Origin: Arthrobacter alpinus
GTDB taxonomy: Bacteria > Actinomycetota > Actinomycetes > Actinomycetales > Micrococcaceae
Direction: 5' to 3'
DNA: 64,000 nucleotides
Assembly: GCF_001445575.1 (NCBI RefSeq)
Contig: NZ_CP013200.1
Coordinates: 186,001-250,000 of the forward strand
Both the position numbers and the translations under genes were made by a program. The notes beneath the pieces were generated by a model. It was not told where the DNA came from, searched no databases, and saw only the letters and a list, made by a program, of their open reading frames with translations. Positions 55,241 to 63,297 of this stretch are shown piece by piece (the first letter of the stretch is position 1; every line of letters begins with the position of its first letter).

Positions 55241-56347
55241 ATGGCAAAAACAGGACCCGTCGGCATTGCCTTCATTGGCGCTGGCAACATCAGCAAGCAG
55301 TACCTGGATAACCTGACCACGTTCCCTGACGTGAAGGTGCTGGTCATCGCCGATCTCTTCGAAGACGCAGCAGCCGCACGCGCCGCTGAGTACGGTGTTG
55401 AAATTTCCGGTGGCGTCGATGTGGCGCTCAACCACCCCGACGTTGAAATCATCGTCAACCTCACCATCCCGGCCGCCCACGTGGAAGTTGCCACGGCAGC
55501 CGTCCGCGCAGGCAAGCACGTCTGGACGGAAAAGCCGTTCTCCCTTGACCGCGAAAGTGGTTTGGGTCTGCTGAAAGAAGCCGACGCCGCAGGTGTTCGG
55601 CTTGGCTGCGCACCCGATACTTTCCTTGGCGCCGGGCTGCAGACGGCTCGCCGCCTGATCGACAGCGGAGCCATTGGCACCCCGCTGACGGCACTGACCA
55701 TGTTCCAGTCCCCCGGCCCGGAATCCTGGCACCCGAACCCCGCGTTCTTGTTCCAGGAAGGTGCCGGCCCGCTCTTTGATATGGCGCCGTATTACCTGAC
55801 CACACTGGTGCAGGCTTTTGGCCCGCTCTCCAAGGTGGCCGCCGTGGGCAACACCGCGTTCCCCACCCGCACCATCGGCTCGGGCCCGAAGGAAGGCGAG
55901 GTATTTGACGTCGAGGTCCCCACTCACGTCAGCGCCATCGCTCAGTTCGAGTCCGGCGCCTCCTCGCACAGCGTCTTCAGCTTCGAATCCCCGCGCCCGC
56001 GCATGGGATTTGTGGAGATCACCGGCACCGAAGGCACCATTTCGCTTCCGGATCCGAACAACTTCGACGGCGAAATCCAAATCTTCAAGAACGGCGACGA
56101 AGACTGGACAACCGTCCCCGCAGAAGGCCCGGACCATGGCCGCGGCCTGGGCGTGCTGGATATGGCCCGGTCAATCCGCGCCGGTGTCCCGCACCGCGCC
56201 ACCGGTGAGCTGGCATACCACATCCTCGACGCCATGGTCTCGATCACGGAGTCCGTCAACAGCGGAGAATTCGTCGATGTTGCCAGCTCCGCCCCGAGCT
56301 CCGAGGCAGTGCCCGTTGACTGGGCACCCACCGCCGCAACCCTCTAG
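55241..56347 (+). CDS. Gfo/Idh/MocA family oxidoreductase (first)
   Basis: A 368-residue NAD(P)-dependent sugar dehydrogenase. The Rossmann start is VGIAFIGAGNISKQYLDNL, and the EKP motif (HVWTEKPFSLD) with following C-terminal alpha/beta domain is typical. Six bases follow the isomerase stop. Likely oxidises or reduces the 3-position of a sugar. Confidence 0.9.
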   Translation: MAKTGPVGIAFIGAGNISKQYLDNLTTFPDVKVLVIADLFEDAAAARAAEYGVEISGGVDVALNHPDVEIIVNLTIPAAHVEVATAAVRAGKHVWTEKPFSLDRESGLGLLKEADAAGVRLGCAPDTFLGAGLQTARRLIDSGAIGTPLTALTMFQSPGPESWHPNPAFLFQEGAGPLFDMAPYYLTTLVQAFGPLSKVAAVGNTAFPTRTIGSGPKEGEVFDVEVPTHVSAIAQFESGASSHSVFSFESPRPRMGFVEITGTEGTISLPDPNNFDGEIQIFKNGDEDWTTVPAEGPDHGRGLGVLDMARSIRAGVPHRATGELAYHILDAMVSITESVNSGEFVDVASSAPSSEAVPVDWAPTAATL

Positions 56348-56358
56348 GAATCACGATC

Positions 56359-57549
56359 ATGACCTCCCCTCAATCATCGGCCGAACGCCCGCTGGCCACC
56401 CGCCCCTTGGGCGTGGCTGCCATCGGCTACGCGTTCATGGGCCAGGCCCACTCGAACGCCTGGCGCACCGTGGCCAACCACTTCGATGTCCCTGACTTCG
56501 AGCAAAAGGTCTTGGTGGGCCGGGACGCCGTAGCCGTTGCTGCCGCCGCAAAGAAGTACGGCTGGAGCGAATCGGCCACCGATTGGCGGGAGGTCATTGC
56601 CCGTGATGACATCGACATTGTGGACATCTGCGCTCCCGGCTGGTTGCATGCTGAAATTGCGACGGCGGCACTCGCCGCGGGCAAGCACGTCCTCGTGGAA
56701 AAGCCACTGGCCAATTCCATGGCCGAATCCGAGACCATGGTTACCGCAGCACAGTCGGCTAGGGCTGCGGGCGTGCGCTCCATGGTGGGGTTCAACTACC
56801 GCCGCATCCCGGCGCTGGCCTTGGCTCGCAAGCTCATCGCAGACGGTGAGCTGGGCAGCATCCGTCAGGTCCGCGCGTCGTACCTGCAGGACTGGCTGGC
56901 CGACAGCGAATCCCCCATGACCTGGCGGCTGCGCAAGGAAACCGCGGGATCGGGCGCGCTGGGCGACATCGCCTCGCACGCCATCGATCAGGTTCAGTAC
57001 CTGCTCGGCGACACCGTCACGCAGGTGTCCGGCAAGCTGCACACCTTTACCACCGAGCGCCCTGGTCCCGACGGTCCCGAACCTGTCACGGTCGACGACG
57101 CCGCGTGGGCCACGCTGTCCATGGCAAGTGGCGCTGTGGCCAGCGTTGACGTCTCACGTGTGGCGCTGGGTCAGAAGAACGCCCTCCGTGTCGAGGTCTA
57201 TGGCACCGCCGGGGCGCTCACGTTCAACTTGGAAAACCCCAATGAGCTGTTCTTCCTCAACGGGACCGAGCCCATTGAAGTCCAGGGCTTTAGGCGCATC
57301 CTCGTCACCGAACCCGAGCATCCCTATATTTCCGGTTGGTGGCCGCAGGGGCATGTGATTGGCTGGGAGCACAGCTTCACGCATCAGATTCGCGACTTCC
57401 TACTGAACATTTCCACCGGAACCGACCCGTCGCCGTCGTTCGAGGAAGGGTACGGTGTGCAGCAGGTCTTGGCGGCCATCGAAGCCTCCTCGGCAGCTGG
57501 CGGCGCCACCCTTGCCGTCCCCCAACTCATCACCACCTCAAAGGACTGA
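56359..57549 (+). CDS. Gfo/Idh/MocA family oxidoreductase (second; levoglucosan dehydrogenase-like)
   Basis: A 396-residue dehydrogenase. The cofactor motif is VAAIGYAFMGQAHSNAW; the EKP motif is HVLVEKPLAN; and the block FNYRRIPALALARKLI ... YLQDWLADSESPMTWRL ... GSGALGDIASHAIDQ carries the catalytic Lys/Asp/His set. This pattern resembles levoglucosan dehydrogenase and other glycoside 3-dehydrogenases known from Arthrobacter-like bacteria. Substrate is inferred. Confidence 0.9.
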   Translation: MTSPQSSAERPLATRPLGVAAIGYAFMGQAHSNAWRTVANHFDVPDFEQKVLVGRDAVAVAAAAKKYGWSESATDWREVIARDDIDIVDICAPGWLHAEIATAALAAGKHVLVEKPLANSMAESETMVTAAQSARAAGVRSMVGFNYRRIPALALARKLIADGELGSIRQVRASYLQDWLADSESPMTWRLRKETAGSGALGDIASHAIDQVQYLLGDTVTQVSGKLHTFTTERPGPDGPEPVTVDDAAWATLSMASGAVASVDVSRVALGQKNALRVEVYGTAGALTFNLENPNELFFLNGTEPIEVQGFRRILVTEPEHPYISGWWPQGHVIGWEHSFTHQIRDFLLNISTGTDPSPSFEEGYGVQQVLAAIEASSAAGGATLAVPQLITTSKD

Positions 57550-57552
57550 TCC

Positions 57553-58554
57553 ATGGCACGCCCGTACACCTTGTTCACCGGCCAGTGGGCCGATCTCCCG
57601 CTCGAAGAAGTGGCCAAGTTGGCTTCCGGATGGGGCTACGAGGGCCTGGAAATTGCCTGCTCGGGCGATCACTTGGACCCGTGGCGCTGGGACGAGCCCG
57701 GCTATGTTGCCGGCAAGCTCGCCATGCTTGAAAGCTATGGCCTGAAGGTCTGGGCGATCTCCAACCACCTCAAGGGTCAGGCCGTGTGCGATGACCCCAT
57801 CGACTTCCGGCACCAAGCCATTGTGGGCTCAAAGGTGTGGGGCGACGGCGATCCTGAAGGCGTCCGCCAGCGTGCCGCCGAGGAAATGAAGCACACGGCC
57901 CGCCTTGCGCAGGCCATGGGCGTGAAGACCGTTGTCGGTTTCACCGGCTCATCGATCTGGCAGTATGTAGCCATGTTCCCGCCCGTCCCGGAATCCGTGA
58001 TCGAGGCCGGTTACCAGGACTTCGCTGACCGCTGGAACCCCATCCTCGACGTTTTTGACGAATGTGGTGTGCGCTTCGCCCATGAGGTGCACCCCTCAGA
58101 AATCGCCTACGACTACTGGACCACCGTGCGCACGCTGCAGGCCATTGGCCATCGCCCCGCGTTTGGACTGAATTGGGACCCGAGCCACTTCATGTGGCAG
58201 GGCATTGACCCGGTCTCGTTCATCTGGGACTTCAAGGACCGGATTTACCACGTTGACTGCAAGGATACGAAGCTGCGGCCCACCGGCCGGAACACCGTCA
58301 TGGGCTCGCACCTGCCGTGGGGGGATCCGCGCCGCGGCTGGGACTTCGTCTCGGCGGGCCGGGGCGATGTGCCCTGGGAATCCTCCTTCCGCGCACTGAC
58401 TGCCATTGGTTATGACGGCCCCATCTCCATCGAGTGGGAAGACGCCGGCATGGACCGTCTCCAGGGCGCACCCGAGGCCCTCGAAGCACTGAAGAAGTTC
58501 GATTTTGCCCCGTCCGCGTTGTCTTTCGACGCCGCGTTCAGCAACCAGGACTGA
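57553..58554 (+). CDS. Sugar phosphate isomerase/epimerase family protein (second)
   Basis: A 333-residue TIM-barrel metalloenzyme, longer than its operon partner. It begins [31 protein letters not shown]; metal-site motifs include [25 protein letters not shown] and [10 protein letters not shown]. Three bases separate it from the dehydrogenase. Last gene of the operon; a dispersed repeat follows. Confidence 0.9.
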   Translation: MARPYTLFTGQWADLPLEEVAKLASGWGYEGLEIACSGDHLDPWRWDEPGYVAGKLAMLESYGLKVWAISNHLKGQAVCDDPIDFRHQAIVGSKVWGDGDPEGVRQRAAEEMKHTARLAQAMGVKTVVGFTGSSIWQYVAMFPPVPESVIEAGYQDFADRWNPILDVFDECGVRFAHEVHPSEIAYDYWTTVRTLQAIGHRPAFGLNWDPSHFMWQGIDPVSFIWDFKDRIYHVDCKDTKLRPTGRNTVMGSHLPWGDPRRGWDFVSAGRGDVPWESSFRALTAIGYDGPISIEWEDAGMDRLQGAPEALEALKKFDFAPSALSFDAAFSNQD

Positions 58555-58563
58555 CCCGCTATT

Positions 58564-58640
58564 CGCCGAGTCAGACGGAGAGCTGCCGAGTCAGACGTTG
58601 CGCAACGTCTCCCTGGGCGGCGTTCCGTCAGACTCGGCGT
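58564..58640. repeat. Dispersed palindromic repeat, copy 3 (diverged)
   Basis: Related to 4281-4357 and 4549-4625: CGCCGAGTCAGACGGA opens and TCCGTCAGACTCGGCG closes an inverted repeat, with an inner GACGTTGCGCAACGTC palindrome. It may terminate the sugar operon. Confidence 0.75.
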
Positions 58641-58662
58641 CCGGCGATAGAGTGGATGGACT

Positions 58663-59043
58663 ATGAGCATTCCTAAAAATGCACCAGCCTCAGTGCGCAT
58701 TGATGCGTGGCTGTGGTCCATCCGTGCCTACAAGACCCGGTCCCTGGCCACGGCTGCCTGCCGCGCGGGCCATGTAAAACTCAACGATGCCAATGCGAAG
58801 GCCGCCCACACCGTGGTTCCGGGCGATACCATCCGTGTCCGCCAGCCCGGTTATGACAGGATCTTGGAGGTCCGTCAGCTGATCAACAAGCGCGTGGGCC
58901 CGGAAGCTGCCTCGCACGCCTTTACCGATCACACTCCCCCGCGCCCGGTCCTGCCGGCACTGGGGCTGCCGCAGCGCGACCGTGGAACCGGCCGTCCCAC
59001 CAAGAAGGACCGCCGCGAGATGGATAGACTCCGCGGAGACTGA
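58663..59043 (+). CDS. S4 domain RNA-binding protein (Hsp15-like)
   Basis: A 126-residue basic protein. Residues 10-60 form the S4 fold (VRIDAWLWSIRAYKTRSLATAACRAGHVKLNDANAK), as in Hsp15, which binds stalled 50S subunits with nascent peptidyl-tRNA. The C-terminal basic tail (RDRGTGRPTKKDRREMDRLRGD) is also typical. Confidence 0.9.
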   Translation: MSIPKNAPASVRIDAWLWSIRAYKTRSLATAACRAGHVKLNDANAKAAHTVVPGDTIRVRQPGYDRILEVRQLINKRVGPEAASHAFTDHTPPRPVLPALGLPQRDRGTGRPTKKDRREMDRLRGD

Positions 59044-59069
59044 TCCCGCCACGGGCGCGCAAACATAGG

Positions 59070-59106
59070 GGCCGCCGTCGTACTTATAAAAAGTACGACG
59101 GCGGCC
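59070..59106 (+). terminator. Terminator after S4 protein gene
   Basis: Perfect 16-bp arms GGCCGCCGTCGTACTT (59070-59085) and AAGTACGACGGCGGCC (59091-59106) with a 5-base loop. Confidence 0.85.
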
Positions 59107-59172
59107 CTTGCGTTTGTGCTGCTTGGCTCAGGAGTGCGTGGGAACGGGCAGAAGCCAAGCCCGGACGCAGAA

Positions 59173-59215
59173 GAGGGCCCGAACACTCACCGCTGGGGAT
59201 AGTGGTCGGGCCCTC
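59173..59215 (-). terminator. Terminator after rnj
   Basis: GAGGGCCCGA (59173-59182) pairs with TCGGGCCCTC (59206-59215), 15 bases beyond the rnj stop codon on the minus strand. Confidence 0.65.
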
Positions 59216-59229
59216 AAAAGGATTAAGGC

Positions 59230-60903
59230 TTAGGCCTCGACGATGATGACCGTGTAGACGGGCTTGCGACGCAGCGCGCGGTCGGACCAGCGCAGCAGGC
59301 CGTTGGCCACAGCCTTCTCGGCGTTGGGGCCGGTCTTTTCGCCGCGGAGACCGGTGATGGTCTTCTCGACGATGACAGCAGCCTTTTCAATGTCCTTGGG
59401 CGTCAGGTTGAAGCCGACCGAGAAGAATTCGGGGTCTTCTTCAATCTTGCCGGTGTCCGGGTTGACGATCAGCAGAACGGTGACGGCACCATCTTCGGCG
59501 AGACGGATGCGATCCTGCAGCGACTCTTCAGTAGCTGCACCAGCAACCATGTTCTCGACGTAGACGTACGCTGCGGGAACGCTGCCCACAACCTTGGCGA
59601 CGCCGTCCTTGAGGTCGATCGCGGTGCCGTCCTCAACGATGAACGCGTTCTTGGGATCCACACCGGTGCGGACAGCCAGCTCGGCATTGGCCTTAAGGTG
59701 CCGGTATTCGCCGTGAACGGGCATGACGTTCTTGGGGCGGACCAAGTTGTAGCAGTACACGAGCTCGCCGGCGCTGGCGTGGCCGGAGACGTGCACCTTG
59801 GCGTTACCCTTGTGGATGACGTTGGCACCCTGCTTGGTGAGGTCGTTGATCAGGCGGTAGATCGAGGACTCGTTACCGGGTACCAGCGAGCTGGCCAGCA
59901 GCACCGTGTCACCATCGGTCAGGTTGATCTGGTGGTCACCGTTGGCCATACGGGCCAGCGCTGCCATGGGCTCACCCTGTGAACCGGTGCAGATCAGAAC
60001 GGCCTTTTCGGGGGCCATCTTTTCCAGTTCGCGGGCTTCAACGAGCATGCCGCGCGGAATCTTCAAGTAGCCCAGTTCGCGCGCAGTGGTCATGTTGCGG
60101 ACCATGGAACGGCCAACAAACGCGATCTTGCGGTTGTACTTGTGAGCAGAGTCAATGATCTGCTGAATGCGGTGCACGTGGCTGGCGAAGCTGGAGACAA
60201 TGACGCGGCGCGGGGCCGTGCGCATGACCTGGTCGATGGCCGGGATCAGGTCCGCTTCAGCGGCCAGGAACCCGGGAACCTCGGCGTTGGTGGAGTCAGG
60301 CAGGAACAAGTCCACGCCTTCCTCGCCCAAGCGAGCAAAGCCGGCGAGGTCGGTGATGCGCTTATCCAGCGGGAACTGGTCCATCTTGAAGTCGCCAGTT
60401 TCCAGCACCAGGCCGGCAGGCGTACGGATGGCAACAGCCAGACCGTCCGGGATGGAGTGGTTGACGGCCAGGAATTCAACGTCGAACGGTCCGAACTTGC
60501 GTCGGTCGCCTTCCTTGACCTGGATCATCTTGCCCTTGATGCGGTGCTCTTCCAGCTTGGTCTTCAGGAAGGCCAGGGTCAGCTTGGCGGAGATCACGGG
60601 GATGTCGCCGCGGTGCTTGAGCAGGTACGGGACACCACCAATGTGGTCTTCGTGGCCGTGGGTCAGCACCAGGCCAACCACGTCCTGCCAGCGGTTCTTC
60701 AAGTACGAGAAGTCCGGCAGAATCAAGTCAACGCCGGGGTGGTGATCCTCGGGGAAGAGCACGCCGCAGTCAACGATCAGCAACTTTCCCGCGTATTCGA
60801 AGACGGTCATGTTGCGGCCAATCTCCCCCAAACCACCAAGTGCGACGATGCGCATGGCACCTTCGGCGAGGGCGGGCGGGGCCTGGCGTGCAGTTCTTCT
60901 CAT
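59230..60903 (-). CDS. rnj: Ribonuclease J
   Basis: RNase J is the 5'-3' exo- and endoribonuclease of Gram-positive RNA decay. The 557-residue protein has the metallo-beta-lactamase core THGHEDHIGG (82-90), VNHSIPDGLA, ETGDFKMD and the beta-CASP segment SFASHVHRIQQIIDSA, then PVHGEYRHLKA. ATG at 60903 is used; TTG at 60912 is possible. The gene usual upstream in this group (dapA) is not in the window. Confidence 0.96.
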   Translation of the reverse strand: MRRTARQAPPALAEGAMRIVALGGLGEIGRNMTVFEYAGKLLIVDCGVLFPEDHHPGVDLILPDFSYLKNRWQDVVGLVLTHGHEDHIGGVPYLLKHRGDIPVISAKLTLAFLKTKLEEHRIKGKMIQVKEGDRRKFGPFDVEFLAVNHSIPDGLAVAIRTPAGLVLETGDFKMDQFPLDKRITDLAGFARLGEEGVDLFLPDSTNAEVPGFLAAEADLIPAIDQVMRTAPRRVIVSSFASHVHRIQQIIDSAHKYNRKIAFVGRSMVRNMTTARELGYLKIPRGMLVEARELEKMAPEKAVLICTGSQGEPMAALARMANGDHQINLTDGDTVLLASSLVPGNESSIYRLINDLTKQGANVIHKGNAKVHVSGHASAGELVYCYNLVRPKNVMPVHGEYRHLKANAELAVRTGVDPKNAFIVEDGTAIDLKDGVAKVVGSVPAAYVYVENMVAGAATEESLQDRIRLAEDGAVTVLLIVNPDTGKIEEDPEFFSVGFNLTPKDIEKAAVIVEKTITGLRGEKTGPNAEKAVANGLLRWSDRALRRKPVYTVIIVEA

Positions 60904-61059
60904 GGGTTCCAAACTTGGTGCTGTAGTGGGTGGCCGCCACGGCAGTGCGCGGCTTTCTTGTGCGATACTTTCGGCTAAATGCCGGTCTGGTGTCGCTAAA
61001 AGTTAAGGGGGATTGCTCCACTCCCGATTTTACCACCGCAGCAGAATAGCTAACGCCAA

Positions 61060-61095
61060 GTGCCGCCGTCGTCATTTTAAGGACGACGGCGGCAC
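61060..61095 (-). terminator. GTGCCGCCGTCGTC hairpin upstream of rnj
   Basis: GTGCCGCCGTCGTC (61060-61073) pairs perfectly with GACGACGGCGGCAC (61082-61095). It lies just past the LLM-enzyme 3' fragment, probably once its terminator. Confidence 0.7.
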
Positions 61096-61119
61096 GTGGG
61101 CATTGTTAGCCCGGTTGGG

Positions 61120-61210
61120 TTAGGCGGTGGCTGGTACCCATCCGATCGCCGGGGCAATGTGCTCGGCAATGGTCGCCAACATCTTCGTGTTGTAGGCAAC
61201 CCCGAGCTGA
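61120..61210 (-). pseudogene. 3' fragment of an LLM-class flavin enzyme gene
   Basis: The minus strand reads GQLGVAYNTKMLATIAEHIA, then PAIGWVPATA and stop. It duplicates the C-terminus of the gene at 61772-62844; 44 bases (61154-61197) are identical to 61830-61873. No upstream part remains. Confidence 0.75.
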
Positions 61211-61391
61211 CCCGGTAAAGGCCAACAATTGAGAACTTGGCTTGCGGTTCGATGTGGTTCCAAAGATGACTATTTTTCTTAGCTCAGGATGCCTCTGAAC
61301 CTGGATTGTTCGCGAGGGTAATGGCGCTCTCAAGCGTCACCGTGATGTCATCGAGCGGCCTGAAAATACCTTTACGGTCTATGGTGGAATC
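61211..61391. other. Gap before small membrane protein
   Basis: Moderately AT-rich sequence that should carry the promoter of the membrane-protein gene. A minus-strand frame across it without stops has no start and is not supported. Confidence 0.3.
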
Positions 61392-61619
61392 ATGACTAAG
61401 AACATCACTCTTAGGGTCAGTGGGATCGTGCTCATCGGGTTGTTTCTCGTGTGGCAGGTCGTCAGAACCTCTGATTTCTATCGCGAATGGGCGGGGAATA
61501 ATGACTTCCTCGGACTTCTTGGGGTCGTCCTAGGCTGGGCTCTTCTCGCTTCGGGAATTGGAATCATCGTGAAGGCAGTGGCCTCAAAGAACGAGAGTCC
61601 AAAAGAATCAGGCGAGTAA
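61392..61619 (+). CDS. Small two-helix membrane protein
   Basis: A 75-residue protein with two hydrophobic segments (VSGIVLIGLFLVWQVV; FLGLLGVVLGWALLASGIGIIVKAV) and a charged C-terminus. GGTGGA lies just before the ATG. Base composition is lower in GC than the neighbours, and it sits between a gene and its duplicated fragment, suggesting an insertion. No family recognised. Confidence 0.6.
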   Translation: MTKNITLRVSGIVLIGLFLVWQVVRTSDFYREWAGNNDFLGLLGVVLGWALLASGIGIIVKAVASKNESPKESGE

Positions 61620-61771
61620 TACCCTAAGTAAACATCACCCCCACACCATGGGATCGATACGTCTTTCAAGCTCAAAAATTGAGTAGCCGATCACTCAGTC
61701 ATGAACAGAATCTTCGTAGTGTGCTTTCTGTCGAGCACATACACGCTCTGGCGTTTTGAGGTTTGACGCGC

Positions 61772-62844
61772 TCAGAGCGCGTATCCCTCAACGGGACCCT
61801 CTGTGTTGGGTCGCCACCCCAACGTGGGCGCAATGTGCTCGGCAATGGTCGCCAACATCTTCGTGTTGTAGGCGACTCCAAGTTGGTTGGGTACCGTGAG
61901 CATCAGCGTGTCCGCAGCCTGCACGGCCTCATCGGCGGCAAGCTCTGCAGCAATGTCCGCCGGTCTCCCATGTAACTCTTGCCGAAGCGAGACAGCAAAC
62001 CGTCAATCATGCCCACCTGGTCCTTGTTGTCGGCCTGTGCACGCAGGCCAAAGTACCTGCGATCCAGATCGTCCACCACGGGGATGATGCTGCGGCTGAC
62101 TGAAACCCGCGGCGTAAAGCCGTGCCCGGCCGCAGCCCATTCGTCGCGGAACAGCTGGATCTGCTCGGCCTGCAGCTGATCGAAGGGCACGCCGGTGTCT
62201 TCCGTGAGCAGAGTTGAACTCATCAAGTTCATGCCTTGCTGCGCCGCCCACACAGCCGTGGCGCGCGATCCGGCACCCCACCAGATACGTTCGGACAGGC
62301 CAGGTGACTGCGGCTCAATGCGCAACAGCCGGTCCCCGCCCGTGTAGGCGTGTTCGCCGGGCTCAGCTACGCCGGCACCGGAAATGGCGTGCCGGAAGGA
62401 TGCAGTGTGACGGCGGGCCATGTCCGCAGCAGTTTCGCCATCGAGCGGGAAATACCCAAAGTCCGCTGCGCCGTTGGCGGCGGGCTCGGGTGAACCGCGG
62501 CTTACGCCGATCTGCAGCCGGCCGTCGCTGATAAGATCCGTGGCCGCAGCCTGCTCTGCCATGTAGAGCGGGTTTTCATAGCGCATGTCAATGACGCCGG
62601 TGCCAATTTCAATCCGGCTGGTGCGCGCAGCAATAGCTGCCATCAGCGGGAAAGGAGCCGCCTGCTGTGCGGCAAAGTGGTGAACGCGGAAGAAGGCACC
62701 GTCAATGCCCAGCTCCTCGGCGGCAACGGAGAGGTCAATGGCCTGATGCAGGGCGTCAGCGGCCGAGTTGGTCTGGGAGCCTCGTCCTGTGCCGTAGTGG
62801 CCAAAGGATAGGAAGCCGATGCGTTTCTTGAAGTTTGTTTCCAT
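61772..62844 (-). pseudogene. LLM-class flavin-dependent oxidoreductase with 3' frameshift
   Basis: A luciferase-like monooxygenase (KKRIGFLSFGHYGTGRGS, IGIDGAFFRVHHFA-like, GVSRGSPEPAAN). The intact frame runs to 61903 and ends out-of-family after SYMGD. Adding one C at about 61962 would give DPADIAAELAADEAVQAADT and continue through LGVAYNTKMLATIAEHIAPT to a stop at 61772, the usual family C-terminus. So the present frame loses about 60 residues. Either a real mutation or a sequence error. Confidence 0.8.
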
Positions 62845-62919
62845 ACCGGTCACAACAGGAAACACAGCGCGGCTATTCCATGCATATGCATCTAGCCGGA
62901 CTGCGTTCCTCAGCGGACG

Positions 62920-63063
62920 CTACCGCTTCTTCGCGATGTGCGCCACCGGGTCTGCGGACTCATCGACAGCGCCACGCGCCTTCTTCAGTGCGCGTTTGGC
63001 CTTGATGGCATGACCCTTGTCCTGCTTTTTATGTTCGTGATGGTGCGGCTGTTTGTCAGGCAT
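62920..63063 (-). CDS. Small Lys/His-rich basic protein
   Basis: A 47-residue protein, MPDKQPHHHEHKKQDKG and then KAKRALKKARGAV with a short tail. AAGG lies 9 bases before the ATG at 63063. Composition suggests nucleic-acid or metal binding, but no family is recognised. Confidence 0.45.
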   Translation of the reverse strand: MPDKQPHHHEHKKQDKGHAIKAKRALKKARGAVDESADPVAHIAKKR

Positions 63064-63205
63064 AGCTCTCAACCTTCTTCTGTGAAAAAGCCCGTTTCGG
63101 TTCCGGCCGCGTGGCCAAAACTGCCCCATGTGAAACGTTACGCCTGTTTCCAATACGCCAAAAGGGCTGATGACCGCCCGCAGCTGAGCGAGCGATCGTG
63201 AAGAT

Positions 63206-63292
63206 ACCCCAATCGCTGAGGGAGCGTCCGGAGAAACACCCCCAACGCTGAGGGAGCGATCCGAAAAACACCCCCAACGCTGAGGGAGCGTC
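63206..63292. repeat. Tandem 32-bp repeats, three copies
   Basis: Units with core ACACCCCCAACGCTGAGGGAGCG at about 63206, 63236 and 63268. The reverse complement, CGCTCCCTCAGCGTTGGGG, matches the CGCTCCCGCAGCG repeats at 11120 and the arrays at 9662 and 12452. Confidence 0.8.
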
Positions 63293-63297
63293 TGAAG

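Noticed and set aside
61269..61500. Stop-free minus-strand stretch ending NNPGSEAS
   Set aside because: No start codon was found, it runs antisense to the small membrane gene, and no family match is apparent.
63206..63292. Possible CRISPR array
   Set aside because: Units are near-identical over their whole length with no variable spacers and no cas genes; it is a tandem repeat.
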